Shown: positions 51,506-59,741, counted from the stretch's first letter. The stretch is 64,000 bases of DNA from UBA4951 sp963652335 (GCA_963652335.1 CAVJSS010000002.1:118880-182879); one strand, 5' to 3'. A program made the numbers and translations. Notes: generated by a model from the letters alone, not told the origin.

Positions 51506-53056
51506 ATGAAAAAAAAGAAATTATTGGTCCTTTTGCCTCTAATTAGCTCTGCGATCGGTTTGTCCGGTTGCGAAACGACCAAAGTCAATCCATACGATCT
51601 TGACTTTAGCATCGATACCAATGGTACCACCATCCAAATGTGGCACCCATTTGGTTCCGATATCGGTGGTTACCTTGAAGAAGTCGTCAATCTCTTCACC
51701 GAAGAGACCGGCATCAAGGTGGAATTAGAGGGAAAAGGCGGATACGATAACCTTCAAAAGGCTATTAACCTAGGAGCATCTAAGCGCAAAATTCCAGGCG
51801 TCACGCTTGCTTATCCTGACCATATGGCCAGTTATGTCAACAACGACTCCATCCTTCGTTTGGATTATTTCTTCGAAAACGACGGAGAAGATTTCAAAAT
51901 GGACGACTTCTATGCCGACTATATGGTCGAAAATCAAAGCATCGAAAAGAAGGAAGATGGGTCTGGCTTTTATACCTTGGGCGTCCCATTCAACAAATCG
52001 ACGGAAGTCATGTATTACAACAAGACTTTCTTTGACTGGGCCTCAGCTCAGGACTCATCGATCAAAGTCCCATCCACTTGGGATGAGGTTTATACTGTCT
52101 CCAACGCCATCTTGAATCTTTTGAAAAACAAAGGGCTTTACGAAAAGATTTTAGGCAGCGACGGGAATCTTTATGCTAGGGTGACCGAAATTCCTGTCGG
52201 GGTTGACGTGGTTTTGGATTTTTCTGCCGTTACGGAAAATACATTCCACCCATTCGTTTATGATTCCCAATCGAATTTCTTCATAACCACGATCCGTCAA
52301 TGGGGCGGAACCTACACCGAATTCGATTCGTCAACCAGAAAAGGATATATGGCATTCAATAACCAAGCTACCGTCGATGGTTTGACTTTTATGCAAAAGC
52401 TTCACAACGAATGTGGCATGGCCATTCCTGCCGAATATGGCGGAACGACCAAATATTCGTCTGGCTATTTCAAAAACTGGCAATCCCTTATGACGATCGG
52501 CTCTTCTGCCGGCGCTGCCAATAGCGCCCCTACCGGAGATGCCTTCCAAGTCGGCGTCGCCCCTATTCCTTATAAGGACGAAGATCATAAATACGCCATT
52601 TCGCAAGGAACCAACCTCATCTTGATGGACGTTGGAACCGTTGCCCAAAGAGTCGCTTCTTGGAAATTGCTCAAATACTTGGCCAAATTCCAAAATGGCT
52701 TGTTTGCTTCAAGAAGTGCGTATTATCCTTCTTGCGAATACGCTCAGAATTCCCAAGAATACCAAGACGCCTTAACCCGCAACAATCCTGAAACCGCCAC
52801 CGAAAAACCGACTACGGCCCAGGCTTTGCACTATTATGTGGCTAAGGTGAATTCCGATTATTATTTAAATGATTCTTCTAATTGGACTAAGTTCGTCGAT
52901 CCGGGATTCTCTGGCTCGTCCGCAATCCGCGAAGCCGTATCTTCAGCCATGAGCTTATTGTTCATTGGCGATACGTCTGGCAAACAGCTTAGCCCACAAG
53001 AAGTCATCGATTATTATTACAACAACAGCGATTTGAAGGATTACGTACGTTCATGA
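51506..53056 (+). CDS. ABC importer substrate-binding lipoprotein 2
   Basis: 516 residues from the ATG at 51506 (AAAGGAGG site upstream). Lipobox LSGC with Cys22. Clear paralog of lipoprotein 1 over its whole length (FGSDIGGYLEEV, KGGYDNLQKAINLGASKR, YPDHMASYV, YKDEDHKYAISQGTN). A tandem duplication of the binding protein, so the importer may accept two related ligands. Its stop overlaps the start of the nuclease gene. Confidence 0.88.
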   Translation: MKKKKLLVLLPLISSAIGLSGCETTKVNPYDLDFSIDTNGTTIQMWHPFGSDIGGYLEEVVNLFTEETGIKVELEGKGGYDNLQKAINLGASKRKIPGVTLAYPDHMASYVNNDSILRLDYFFENDGEDFKMDDFYADYMVENQSIEKKEDGSGFYTLGVPFNKSTEVMYYNKTFFDWASAQDSSIKVPSTWDEVYTVSNAILNLLKNKGLYEKILGSDGNLYARVTEIPVGVDVVLDFSAVTENTFHPFVYDSQSNFFITTIRQWGGTYTEFDSSTRKGYMAFNNQATVDGLTFMQKLHNECGMAIPAEYGGTTKYSSGYFKNWQSLMTIGSSAGAANSAPTGDAFQVGVAPIPYKDEDHKYAISQGTNLILMDVGTVAQRVASWKLLKYLAKFQNGLFASRSAYYPSCEYAQNSQEYQDALTRNNPETATEKPTTAQALHYYVAKVNSDYYLNDSSNWTKFVDPGFSGSSAIREAVSSAMSLLFIGDTSGKQLSPQEVIDYYYNNSDLKDYVRS

Positions 53057-54531
53057 AAAAAATACAAAAATTAGTAGGACTTCTCCTCTCTTTGACCATT
53101 TTGGGAGGAGCTTTGGCCGGGTGTGACAAAACTCCTACTTGCCCGGATATCACCGACACAAATGCCTTATATACGACTCCAGAAACCGACAAGCTGAAAT
53201 TTGCTTATGAAGATAGCTATGCCACGACGAATTTCAATATCAAAAATGAGCATGGCGTCAATTATGGCAAGGCCACCCTTGTCAGCGTGACCGATGGCGA
53301 TACCGCCAATTTCACCACTTTGGATGGGACCTATCTTAAATGCCGCTTCCTTGGAATCAATACCCCTGAATCGACTGCCAAAGTCGAAGCCTGGGGTGTC
53401 AAAGCTTCCAAATGGATGGCTTCGGTCTTCGAAAAGGCGGTGGACTTCTGTTTAGTCTGCGATGCCGATACTTATGGGACTGTCGATTCATCCGGATCTC
53501 GCGCCTTGGCCTTCGTTTGGTATAAGACATCGGCTGATGATGCCACTCATCCAAATACCTGGAGACTTTACAATTTGGAATGCATCGAACAATGCTATTC
53601 CAAAAACCAATTGTTCACCGATTCTTCCTTGAATTATCTTGATTCTTTCCTTGCTGCCGAGGAAAGGGGAACCAAGTGCGGTGGAAGAATATATGGGCAA
53701 AACGATCCTGATTTCGTCGGTTCCACGACCGTTATCGAAGTTACTTGCTATTATGTCCGTCACCACTTCTCCGAAATCGGCATCGATTTCCAAGAAGGAT
53801 CATCTGGCTCATACCTCCATATCACCGGATTGGTCGTTGGCATGATGGGCGACAATTTCGTCATCAGAGACCTCAAGCGTGACTTGGATCAAGATGAAAG
53901 CGACGCCTTGGAATGCTTATATGTCTACGCTGGGTTCAATACCTCATTGGCATCCAAGATCCACGCCGGCGACATCGCTTCCTTCTATTGCCGCGCCTCC
54001 AAATATCCAAAGACTTCCGAGAACATCCAATTGACGGACGTTAGCGTCGCTAACTATGGCAAATACAAATTCGTCGTCATCAAATCGACAGACGAGGCTT
54101 ATAAGGATTATCTCCCGGTCGCCCCAAGCGCCGATATGGATCCATATGTCTCTTCTTCCGCGCCAACCACTTATGGAGAATTGAGCCAATATTATGGCTA
54201 TTACACCAAGCTTCGCGTCAAAATCCGCACTGTCACAGGCACCGTTATCGACGATGACGGAAACACCGTTGAGGTCAATAGCTATTATAGGGAAAGCACC
54301 AATTCCACTACTGGCTTGGTAACTGCCACCACGATCTACGCCTATCTGGAAGGCAGCAACAACGTCGTTTGCAACGTCCGTTTGGATGCGAGCATCGGCT
54401 TGACCAAAGACGACTTCGGCGTCAACCAAGTTTGGGAATTCAAAGCTTATCTTTCCAAATACTACGACAACTATCAGATTCAGGCTTTCAGCTATGATAG
54501 AAGCATCGGCAACGCCGTTAGAATCAGCTAA
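53053..54531 (+). CDS. Surface lipoprotein nuclease: SNase domain plus two OB-like domains
   Basis: 492 residues. Lipobox LAGC with Cys24. A staphylococcal-nuclease domain spans about 68-235: DGD at 81-83, Arg98 and Glu106 in CRFLGINTPES (equivalents of Arg35 and Glu43) and Arg150 in SRALAF (equivalent of Arg87). The Asp40 equivalent is Asn103, so calcium binding may be altered. Two OB-like beta domains follow (about 255-360 and 375-490). Likely acts outside the membrane on DNA or RNA. The start overlaps the end of binding lipoprotein 2 by 4 nt, which ties it tightly to the importer. Confidence 0.85.
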   Translation: MKKIQKLVGLLLSLTILGGALAGCDKTPTCPDITDTNALYTTPETDKLKFAYEDSYATTNFNIKNEHGVNYGKATLVSVTDGDTANFTTLDGTYLKCRFLGINTPESTAKVEAWGVKASKWMASVFEKAVDFCLVCDADTYGTVDSSGSRALAFVWYKTSADDATHPNTWRLYNLECIEQCYSKNQLFTDSSLNYLDSFLAAEERGTKCGGRIYGQNDPDFVGSTTVIEVTCYYVRHHFSEIGIDFQEGSSGSYLHITGLVVGMMGDNFVIRDLKRDLDQDESDALECLYVYAGFNTSLASKIHAGDIASFYCRASKYPKTSENIQLTDVSVANYGKYKFVVIKSTDEAYKDYLPVAPSADMDPYVSSSAPTTYGELSQYYGYYTKLRVKIRTVTGTVIDDDGNTVEVNSYYRESTNSTTGLVTATTIYAYLEGSNNVVCNVRLDASIGLTKDDFGVNQVWEFKAYLSKYYDNYQIQAFSYDRSIGNAVRIS

Positions 54532-54546
54532 TAAAGGAAAACGAAA

Positions 54547-55023
54547 ATGAAATTTTACAAAGCATTTGGACTATTGGCCGCCACAGCGGGTCTGTTGTTG
54601 ACCGGCTGTGGAGATGGCACTACATCCGATAAGGAAATCGTTAAGGAAGCGGCTGACACCGACGCCCTTATCATTTCCGGTTCCGGTACCTCATTCTCTT
54701 CCAAGCGAGTCAATGAGCTTCCTTATAAGAGAGCCCTATATCTCGCCAATTCGATGAGCGCTTCGGCGAAAGTAAAAGATAGTTCCGGAAATGTCATTTC
54801 TGATTATGTCTTAACAAGCGTCACTTGGAAGATTTCCGGGGATGGAGCATCCCTTTGGAAACACAATTCCGTCTTCGATGACGAAACCAACGATTACCAA
54901 TATTGGACTGCCACTTATCCAGAAAGCGGCGATAAGGTCGCGGTTACCTTCACGGCTACCATCACTTACGGAAAGGCTTCAGCCCAAGTCGATTACAAAT
55001 TCTTGATGACCCCAAAGGCCTAA
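54547..55023 (+). CDS. Small lipoprotein of unknown function
   Basis: 158 residues. Lipobox LLTGC with Cys21. The mature part is beta-rich and resembles a single Ig-like domain: SVTWKISGDGASLW near residue 97 and VAVTFTATITYGKASA near 138. Last gene of the nuclease-ABC operon, 15 nt after the nuclease gene with AAAGGAAA. No family recognised. Confidence 0.75.
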   Translation: MKFYKAFGLLAATAGLLLTGCGDGTTSDKEIVKEAADTDALIISGSGTSFSSKRVNELPYKRALYLANSMSASAKVKDSSGNVISDYVLTSVTWKISGDGASLWKHNSVFDDETNDYQYWTATYPESGDKVAVTFTATITYGKASAQVDYKFLMTPKA

Positions 55024-55043
55024 AAGAAGCCAATATCGTTCAT

Positions 55044-55068
55044 AAAGGTCGCTTCGGTGGCCTTTTTT
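55044..55068 (+). terminator. Terminator of the nuclease-ABC operon
   Basis: AAGGTCG pairs with GGTGGCCTT-type bases around a C-UUCG-G tetraloop (loop 55053-55056), followed by six T. Confidence 0.88.
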
Positions 55069-55093
55069 GGTTAAATATGCCGAAACAATCGCA

Positions 55094-55099
55094 TATAAT
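55094..55099 (+). promoter_or_regulatory. -10 element (leaderless candidate) of the 55108 gene
   Basis: A perfect TATAAT ends 9 nt before the ATG. No Shine-Dalgarno sequence lies between. Confidence 0.55.
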
Positions 55100-55107
55100 G
55101 ACTATAT

Positions 55108-55554
55108 ATGGCGAGCTTATCGTTAACAAAATTGAAAAAGATCCACTCCGAGATCAAAAACGACAGGCGGAAGTTCGTTTCTTTGGATGCTCTTTCAAGG
55201 AAGCTGGGCATCTATCCTGAAATATTGGGAAACGAGCTAAGCGAATTCGCTCCGATGATCATGCTTGACCAAAATTTGAACATGAAATCCCTTCTTGCTC
55301 CTTTGGAAGAAAAAATCAAAGAATTGGAAGAAGAAAAAGCCAAGCAACCCAAGAAACCCAGAATAGCCGTAAGCAAGAAAGAAGTGTCCGAATACCGTTC
55401 CATTCAATCTTTCGTTTATGCCAAAATGACCGGCGCCGGAGGATTGGTGGACACTTCGGCATATTTGGATGACAAAGATCTCAGGATCCTCCAAAAACTC
55501 ATTTCTGCCGAGATCGTCAAGCGCAAAGGATCGCCTAAGAAAAAGAAGAAATAA
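55108..55554 (+). CDS. Conserved-looking hypothetical protein, basic and helical
   Basis: 148 residues, no signal peptide or membrane segment. An N-terminal part (about 1-60) with FVSLDALSRKLGIYPEILGNELSEF looks like a winged-helix or HTH fold; a Glu/Lys coiled stretch lies at 68-86; a C-terminal region has YLDDKDLRILQKLISAEIVKR. The tail is Lys-rich. I do not recognise a family. It is a single-gene unit without a ribosome binding site. A nucleic-acid-binding role is only a guess. Confidence 0.7.
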   Translation: MASLSLTKLKKIHSEIKNDRRKFVSLDALSRKLGIYPEILGNELSEFAPMIMLDQNLNMKSLLAPLEEKIKELEEEKAKQPKKPRIAVSKKEVSEYRSIQSFVYAKMTGAGGLVDTSAYLDDKDLRILQKLISAEIVKRKGSPKKKKK

Positions 55555-55619
55555 GGTTCATTCGTTTTAGCTTGAGATACACCTGTAATTTTGCCGTTAT
55601 TTATAAATAAATAGTTTCC

Positions 55620-55648
55620 TTGTTTCTTTTGCCGTGCCAAAATATATC
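55620..55648 (+). promoter_or_regulatory. Promoter of the Big2 lipoprotein gene
   Basis: TTGTTT (55620-55625), 17-nt spacer, TATATC (55643-55648), followed by a GAGAGGAG binding site. Confidence 0.55.
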
Positions 55649-55675
55649 AGTAATAGAGAGGAGAATAATTTTAAA

Positions 55676-57055
55676 ATGAATCGTAAGATCATGCTATTAC
55701 CTCTTACGGCCGCTCTCGTCTTTGGCTTGGCTTCATGCGATAACGCCAAAGATGATTCAGACGTAAGTTCAACCACTACATATGATGGTGGAATTTCCGA
55801 TGTTTCAGTCGGAGACGTTGCTCTTTCCGGCATTGTTGCCCAAAAAGGAACCAAAGGTTGGATGCTTGATGATGGAAAAGCTTCCATTTATGTTTTTGGT
55901 GCCTTGGCCGAAGAATTCAAAGTCGGCGATCACGTTACCGTAACCGGTACTTGCACTGCTTACTGGGGCTTATTCGAAATTACTAAAGCGACCGTGGCCA
56001 AATCCACCAAGGATGCACCAAAATTATCCGATCCAATCGAACTCACTGCTGATGAACTTACAAGCCTTTGGAACATCACTTCAGTTGCCAAAGAAACTGA
56101 CACCACATTTTCTCCTACCAAATCCAAGCGTTATAAACTGACTGGCGTCACTGCCGAAAGCGTTGCCGGATATGCCGGCTTCAGCGTCAGCGGATTCTCG
56201 AGTGCCAAACTTAAGACTTATTACTATGACTCCGTCTATAACGTAACTGTCGCCAACCAAAAAACAAAGATTTATGCTGGCTGCAAATACGATGTCTCCT
56301 TCTATTATGTCGGCACCGGATCCGATAAGAATGTCAACATGGGTATTTTCGATGTCACAGCCCACTATGACGCAGTCGAATCAGTTTCCGTTGCTGGCGA
56401 TAATAAAGTTGCGACCGGCGATTCCATTACTTTGACCGGTTCCACTTTGCCAGCTACTGCCGATCAAGGTTTGACCTGGTCTTCCAGCGATGAAAGCGTA
56501 GCGAAGGTTTCTTCTTACGGAAAAGTCACTGGCGTCAAAGAAGGTTCTGTTACCATCACAGCCACTTCTACTGCCGATACAACCAAGAAAGCTGAATTCG
56601 CTGTTAGCGTTGTCACTGGCAAGACTTACACCAAAGTTGCTGATGCTTCCTTTAGCAAAGCCAACAATACGATAGCGAAAACGGATGATCATAGCAACGA
56701 AACTCCTGCTTATACTACGTACACTTCTTCTAGTGGAGTTGTGATCAAAAACGAAAAAGGAACGTCACAAAATCATCGCGTTTGGAATGCTTCAGAGTAT
56801 AACTTGAGAATCTATCAAGGCGCCAATCTTGTTATTAGTTGTGATAACGATTTCTCTCGCCTTCTTCTTACTTGCGATTGCTATGGCTCGGATGAATATT
56901 GTTCACGACTTAAGGAATCAAATCTTCCTACGGGGGCTAAGATGGATGTTGCAGATCATGTTATCACCATCACTTTGTCAGAAGCCGCAAAATCAGCGAC
57001 ATTATCAAACTTCGCCGCTCAAGTTCGCGTGAAAAACATCGAATTGCAAGCATAA
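55676..57055 (+). CDS. Lipoprotein with OB-like and Big2 (Ig-like) domains
   Basis: 459 residues from the ATG at 55676; the 55634 start would precede the binding site. Lipobox GLASC with Cys21. An OB-like domain (about 38-110) with ALSGIVAQKGTKGWMLDDG and FKVGDHVTVTGTC, a middle beta domain, a Big2 domain (about 235-315; LTWSSSDESVAKVSS and GKVTGVKEGSVTITA) and a C-terminal beta domain follow. Surface-exposed; ligand unknown. The OB-like part resembles that of the nuclease lipoprotein at 53053. Confidence 0.8.
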   Translation: MNRKIMLLPLTAALVFGLASCDNAKDDSDVSSTTTYDGGISDVSVGDVALSGIVAQKGTKGWMLDDGKASIYVFGALAEEFKVGDHVTVTGTCTAYWGLFEITKATVAKSTKDAPKLSDPIELTADELTSLWNITSVAKETDTTFSPTKSKRYKLTGVTAESVAGYAGFSVSGFSSAKLKTYYYDSVYNVTVANQKTKIYAGCKYDVSFYYVGTGSDKNVNMGIFDVTAHYDAVESVSVAGDNKVATGDSITLTGSTLPATADQGLTWSSSDESVAKVSSYGKVTGVKEGSVTITATSTADTTKKAEFAVSVVTGKTYTKVADASFSKANNTIAKTDDHSNETPAYTTYTSSSGVVIKNEKGTSQNHRVWNASEYNLRIYQGANLVISCDNDFSRLLLTCDCYGSDEYCSRLKESNLPTGAKMDVADHVITITLSEAAKSATLSNFAAQVRVKNIELQA

Positions 57056-57075
57056 TAATATAGAAGATAACAGAT

Positions 57076-57100
57076 AAGGAGCCTTGTGGCTCCTTTTCTT
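57076..57100 (+). terminator. Terminator after the Big2 lipoprotein gene
   Basis: AAGGAGCC (57076-57083), loop TTGT, GGCTCCTT (57088-57095), then a T-rich tail. Confidence 0.92.
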
Positions 57101-57104
57101 TTAC

Positions 57105-57133
57105 TTGCTAAATTTGGATACCAAGTATAAAAT
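57105..57133 (+). promoter_or_regulatory. Promoter of tRNA-Lys
   Basis: TTGCTA (57105-57110), 17-nt spacer, TAAAAT (57128-57133), 11 nt before the tRNA. Confidence 0.7.
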
Positions 57134-57144
57134 TACCAAGCGTT

Positions 57145-57220
<76 letters not shown>

Positions 57221-57233
57221 TATATAAACAGAG

Positions 57234-57254
57234 ACCGGCTTAGTCCGGTTTTTC
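57234..57254 (+). terminator. Terminator of tRNA-Lys
   Basis: ACCGG (57234-57238) and CCGGT (57245-57249) form a short stem followed by TTTTC. Confidence 0.75.
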
Positions 57255-57843
57255 ATTTATTCAAATCGATTAGACGGTGGTCCTCCTTTTTAATTCGCTT
57301 GTTTGATATCGCTTTGGAAATATAGCGAGACAAGGTTTCTCGTTCGACATTCAAATCCTTAGCTAAATCAGTGATTGATTTATACGCTATCGTCCCGTTA
57401 TTCAAAAAGAAATCATAAGCGATCCTTTCTTCCAAAGAATTGAATGAAAGCAGTTTTACCCGTTCGTTAAGTTGAATCGTCATGTTGGCAGACAACGATA
57501 AATATTCTCTTAGAAACGCTTTGTTTTTGGAACATAACGATAATAAATTTTTCTCATTTATCAGATAGATGATCGATGGCAATAAGGCGGCCACGTTTCC
57601 TTTGTAATATGGGTTTATCGAAAAGAGGAGATTGTTTCCGAATATCATTCCTTCGTTTATTGTGTTAAAGACTATTTCCTTTCCTTCAAAAGTGTAGGAA
57701 GAAATAATCAAAGAGCCGGATAGAAGGATACCTAAAGAACTACATAATTCGCCTTCAATAAACAAGATCTCGCCTTTTTTGATCGATTTTTTTTCGAAAA
57801 GAGCAAAATCTTCTTTGGTTAATGTTTCTAATATATGTGACAT
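57253..57843 (-). CDS. Crp/Fnr-family transcription regulator
   Basis: 196 residues. An N-terminal cyclic-nucleotide-type beta-roll (about 12-120) and a C-terminal winged HTH (about 145-196). The recognition helix has ERETLSRYI, with the Arg-Glu-x3-Arg pattern that CRP uses to read TGTGA half-sites. No Cys cluster, so not an Fnr iron-sulphur sensor; ligand unknown. A perfect TGTGA-N6-TCACA site overlaps its own start codon, implying autorepression. No Shine-Dalgarno sequence is present. Confidence 0.88.
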   Translation of the reverse strand: MSHILETLTKEDFALFEKKSIKKGEILFIEGELCSSLGILLSGSLIISSYTFEGKEIVFNTINEGMIFGNNLLFSINPYYKGNVAALLPSIIYLINEKNLLSLCSKNKAFLREYLSLSANMTIQLNERVKLLSFNSLEERIAYDFFLNNGTIAYKSITDLAKDLNVERETLSRYISKAISNKRIKKEDHRLIDLNK

Positions 57844-57852
57844 AAATCACAT
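57835..57852. promoter_or_regulatory. CRP-type operator between regulator and transporter genes
   Basis: ATGTGA-N6-TCACAT is a perfect inverted repeat and contains the full CRP consensus TGTGA-N6-TCACA. Its centre (57843.5) overlaps the start codon of the minus-strand regulator and lies about 41.5 bp upstream of the predicted start site of the plus-strand transporter genes. Confidence 0.78.
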
Positions 57853-57872
57853 TAATGATAGCGGATCACCCA

Positions 57873-57878
57873 TATAAT
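57873..57878 (+). promoter_or_regulatory. -10 element of the binding protein-permease operon
   Basis: Perfect TATAAT with no recognisable -35 at 57850-57855, where the CRP-type site lies instead. Predicted start at about 57885. Confidence 0.65.
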
Positions 57879-57895
57879 ATCCATAAGGAAAAACC

Positions 57896-58828
57896 ATGAA
57901 AAAATATATATTTGCCTTGTTGCCGTTATTCCTTCTTGCTTCTTGTGGGGATTCAAATAATCTTGAATTGACCATCGCTTCCCCCAATGGGGCTCCGGCG
58001 TTGTCTCTATATGAATATTTGGGAGACAAAAACGTCGAAATATCAAACGCTCAAACCGTGACTTCTTATTTCCAATCAGGAAGCAAAGACGTGGTGATAC
58101 TCCCAACTAACGCAGGGGTTAAAATGATTCAAAACACAAATGCTCCATATAAGCTGGCAGCGACTGTGACTTTCGGGAATTTCTTTTTGGCTTCCACGGG
58201 ATTGGATTTGAACGGCACGGTGGACAAAGACGATTACATCGTCATTTTTCAGCAAAATTCGATTCCTGATTATTTGTTCAAATACGTGTATGGCGATGTT
58301 TTCGATTTCACCAACGTTCATTATGTGACGGACGTAAATGCCGCATCGAGATGCCTTATAAGCGGAAAGAACGAATCAGATTCCAACAACGAAGTCGATT
58401 ACGTTTTGATGGCTCAGCCAGCTTTGGCCAATGCTTTAAGTCAAAACCCATCGGCTTTCGTATATGCCAATCTTCAATCTATGTACCAGGCAAAAACGAA
58501 TGGCAAGGAAATCATGCAGGCATCTATTTTTGTTTCCGATTCAGCAGATGAAAAGAAAGCCAAAGAATTCTTGGAAGAAATAAAAGATGATATGAAAGAT
58601 CTTTTGGAAGATCCTTCTTCTTTGGATGAGGCTATAAAGGAATCTGGGCTGGAAAACGAAGCGGTGGTATTGAAAATAGGAAATCCAGCTACCATCAAAT
58701 CCTTATTATCGGACAACAATCAAATCGGGATCGGTTTTAAATATGCCTATCAAAACAAATTAGCCATCGATAGCTTTTTGAATACACTAGGCCAAGATTC
58801 GACAACGGATGAAATCTATTTAAGATGA
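57896..58828 (+). CDS. NitT/TauT-type ABC binding lipoprotein
   Basis: 310 residues. Lipobox LLASC with Cys17. The mature part fits SsuA/THI5-like binding proteins (LTIASPNGAPALSLYEYLG near the start and DVVILPTNAGVKMI). Members bind nitrate, sulfonates, bicarbonate, riboflavin or thiamine precursors; the ligand is not readable. AAGGAA lies 5 nt before the ATG. Its stop overlaps the permease start (ATGA). Confidence 0.83.
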   Translation: MKKYIFALLPLFLLASCGDSNNLELTIASPNGAPALSLYEYLGDKNVEISNAQTVTSYFQSGSKDVVILPTNAGVKMIQNTNAPYKLAATVTFGNFFLASTGLDLNGTVDKDDYIVIFQQNSIPDYLFKYVYGDVFDFTNVHYVTDVNAASRCLISGKNESDSNNEVDYVLMAQPALANALSQNPSAFVYANLQSMYQAKTNGKEIMQASIFVSDSADEKKAKEFLEEIKDDMKDLLEDPSSLDEAIKESGLENEAVVLKIGNPATIKSLLSDNNQIGIGFKYAYQNKLAIDSFLNTLGQDSTTDEIYLR

Positions 58829-59610
58829 ATATGGAGAAACTAAAGAAGATATTGCGAAACAACCTTAGCCTTTATTTCTATGGCCTTCTTTTCGTCTTTC
58901 TTCTTTGGTGGGTTATTTCTTTCATAATAGGTAAAGGGAATTACATATTTCCCAATCCTATTGATACTTTTAAAGAATTTTGGAATTTGCTATCTAAAAC
59001 ATATATTTGGAAATCGATTTGGATGTCATTGGCAAGAACCCTTATCGGCTTTGTGATTGCCTTTGTTTTATCTTTGCTCCTGAGTTTTGTCGTTGGGACT
59101 TTCAAACGACTTCAGACATTTCTCAAACCTTTGTTCGTGGTTCTTAAAAGCGCGCCTACCGCGGCCTTCGTGTTTTTGTTTTTGCTTGTTTTGGGAAGTG
59201 ACTACGCCCCGATCGCGATAGCGGTTCTGCTTTCTCTTCCGATTCTATATGAATCTTTTGTCGGCGGGATGAATTCTTTGCCGAATGAGGTGGAAATGGC
59301 GATGAGATTGGATTCAAGCCGGAAAATCGACAATTTCTTTAAAATCCGCCTTCCGTTGGCCTTACCATACGTTTTGGTTGGCCTAGCGTCCTCATTTGCT
59401 TTGTCATTCAAAACGACGATCATGGCTGAAATAATAACCGGCAGCACTTCTTATGGCTTGGGTTCCGCAATCAACTTATATCGGAACGAAAACCCTGGGG
59501 ACATGACGCCGATTTTCGCAATCGCCTTAATTGCCATTCTGATAATCATGATTTTTGATTTGGTTGGTTTCGTCATCAAAAAAACGATGAGCGAAAAGTT
59601 CTATATTTAA
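58825..59610 (+). CDS. NitT/TauT-type ABC permease
   Basis: 261 residues with about six membrane segments (first at about 14-36). EAA-type loop: RLDSSRKIDNFFKIRLPLALP near residue 170. Translationally coupled to the binding lipoprotein. No ATP-binding gene follows, which is unusual because ssuB/thiZ-type ATPases normally sit here; the ATPase must be encoded elsewhere. Confidence 0.85.
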   Translation: MNMEKLKKILRNNLSLYFYGLLFVFLLWWVISFIIGKGNYIFPNPIDTFKEFWNLLSKTYIWKSIWMSLARTLIGFVIAFVLSLLLSFVVGTFKRLQTFLKPLFVVLKSAPTAAFVFLFLLVLGSDYAPIAIAVLLSLPILYESFVGGMNSLPNEVEMAMRLDSSRKIDNFFKIRLPLALPYVLVGLASSFALSFKTTIMAEIITGSTSYGLGSAINLYRNENPGDMTPIFAIALIAILIIMIFDLVGFVIKKTMSEKFYI

Positions 59611-59612
59611 TC

Positions 59613-59670
59613 GGTCTTCGGCTATTTTTCTCTTTTGAAGGCCGGAAAGACCTAAATCTTTTGGTCTTTT
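59613..59670 (+). promoter_or_regulatory. Overlapping inverted repeats between permease and nifJ
   Basis: GGTCTT-CGGC (59613-59622) can pair with GCCG-GA-AAGACC (59641-59652). The same AAGACC (59647-59652) can instead pair with GGTCTT at 59663-59668, followed by TTGATAG. The two folds exclude each other, as in a terminator/antiterminator pair, but the T-tracts are poor. Confidence 0.35.
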
Positions 59671-59741
59671 GATAGCAAATATATCAATTTGGCATAAGCG
59701 ATGTAAGCGGTTCTTTCTTTAATGAAAGAATGAAGTCGTTG

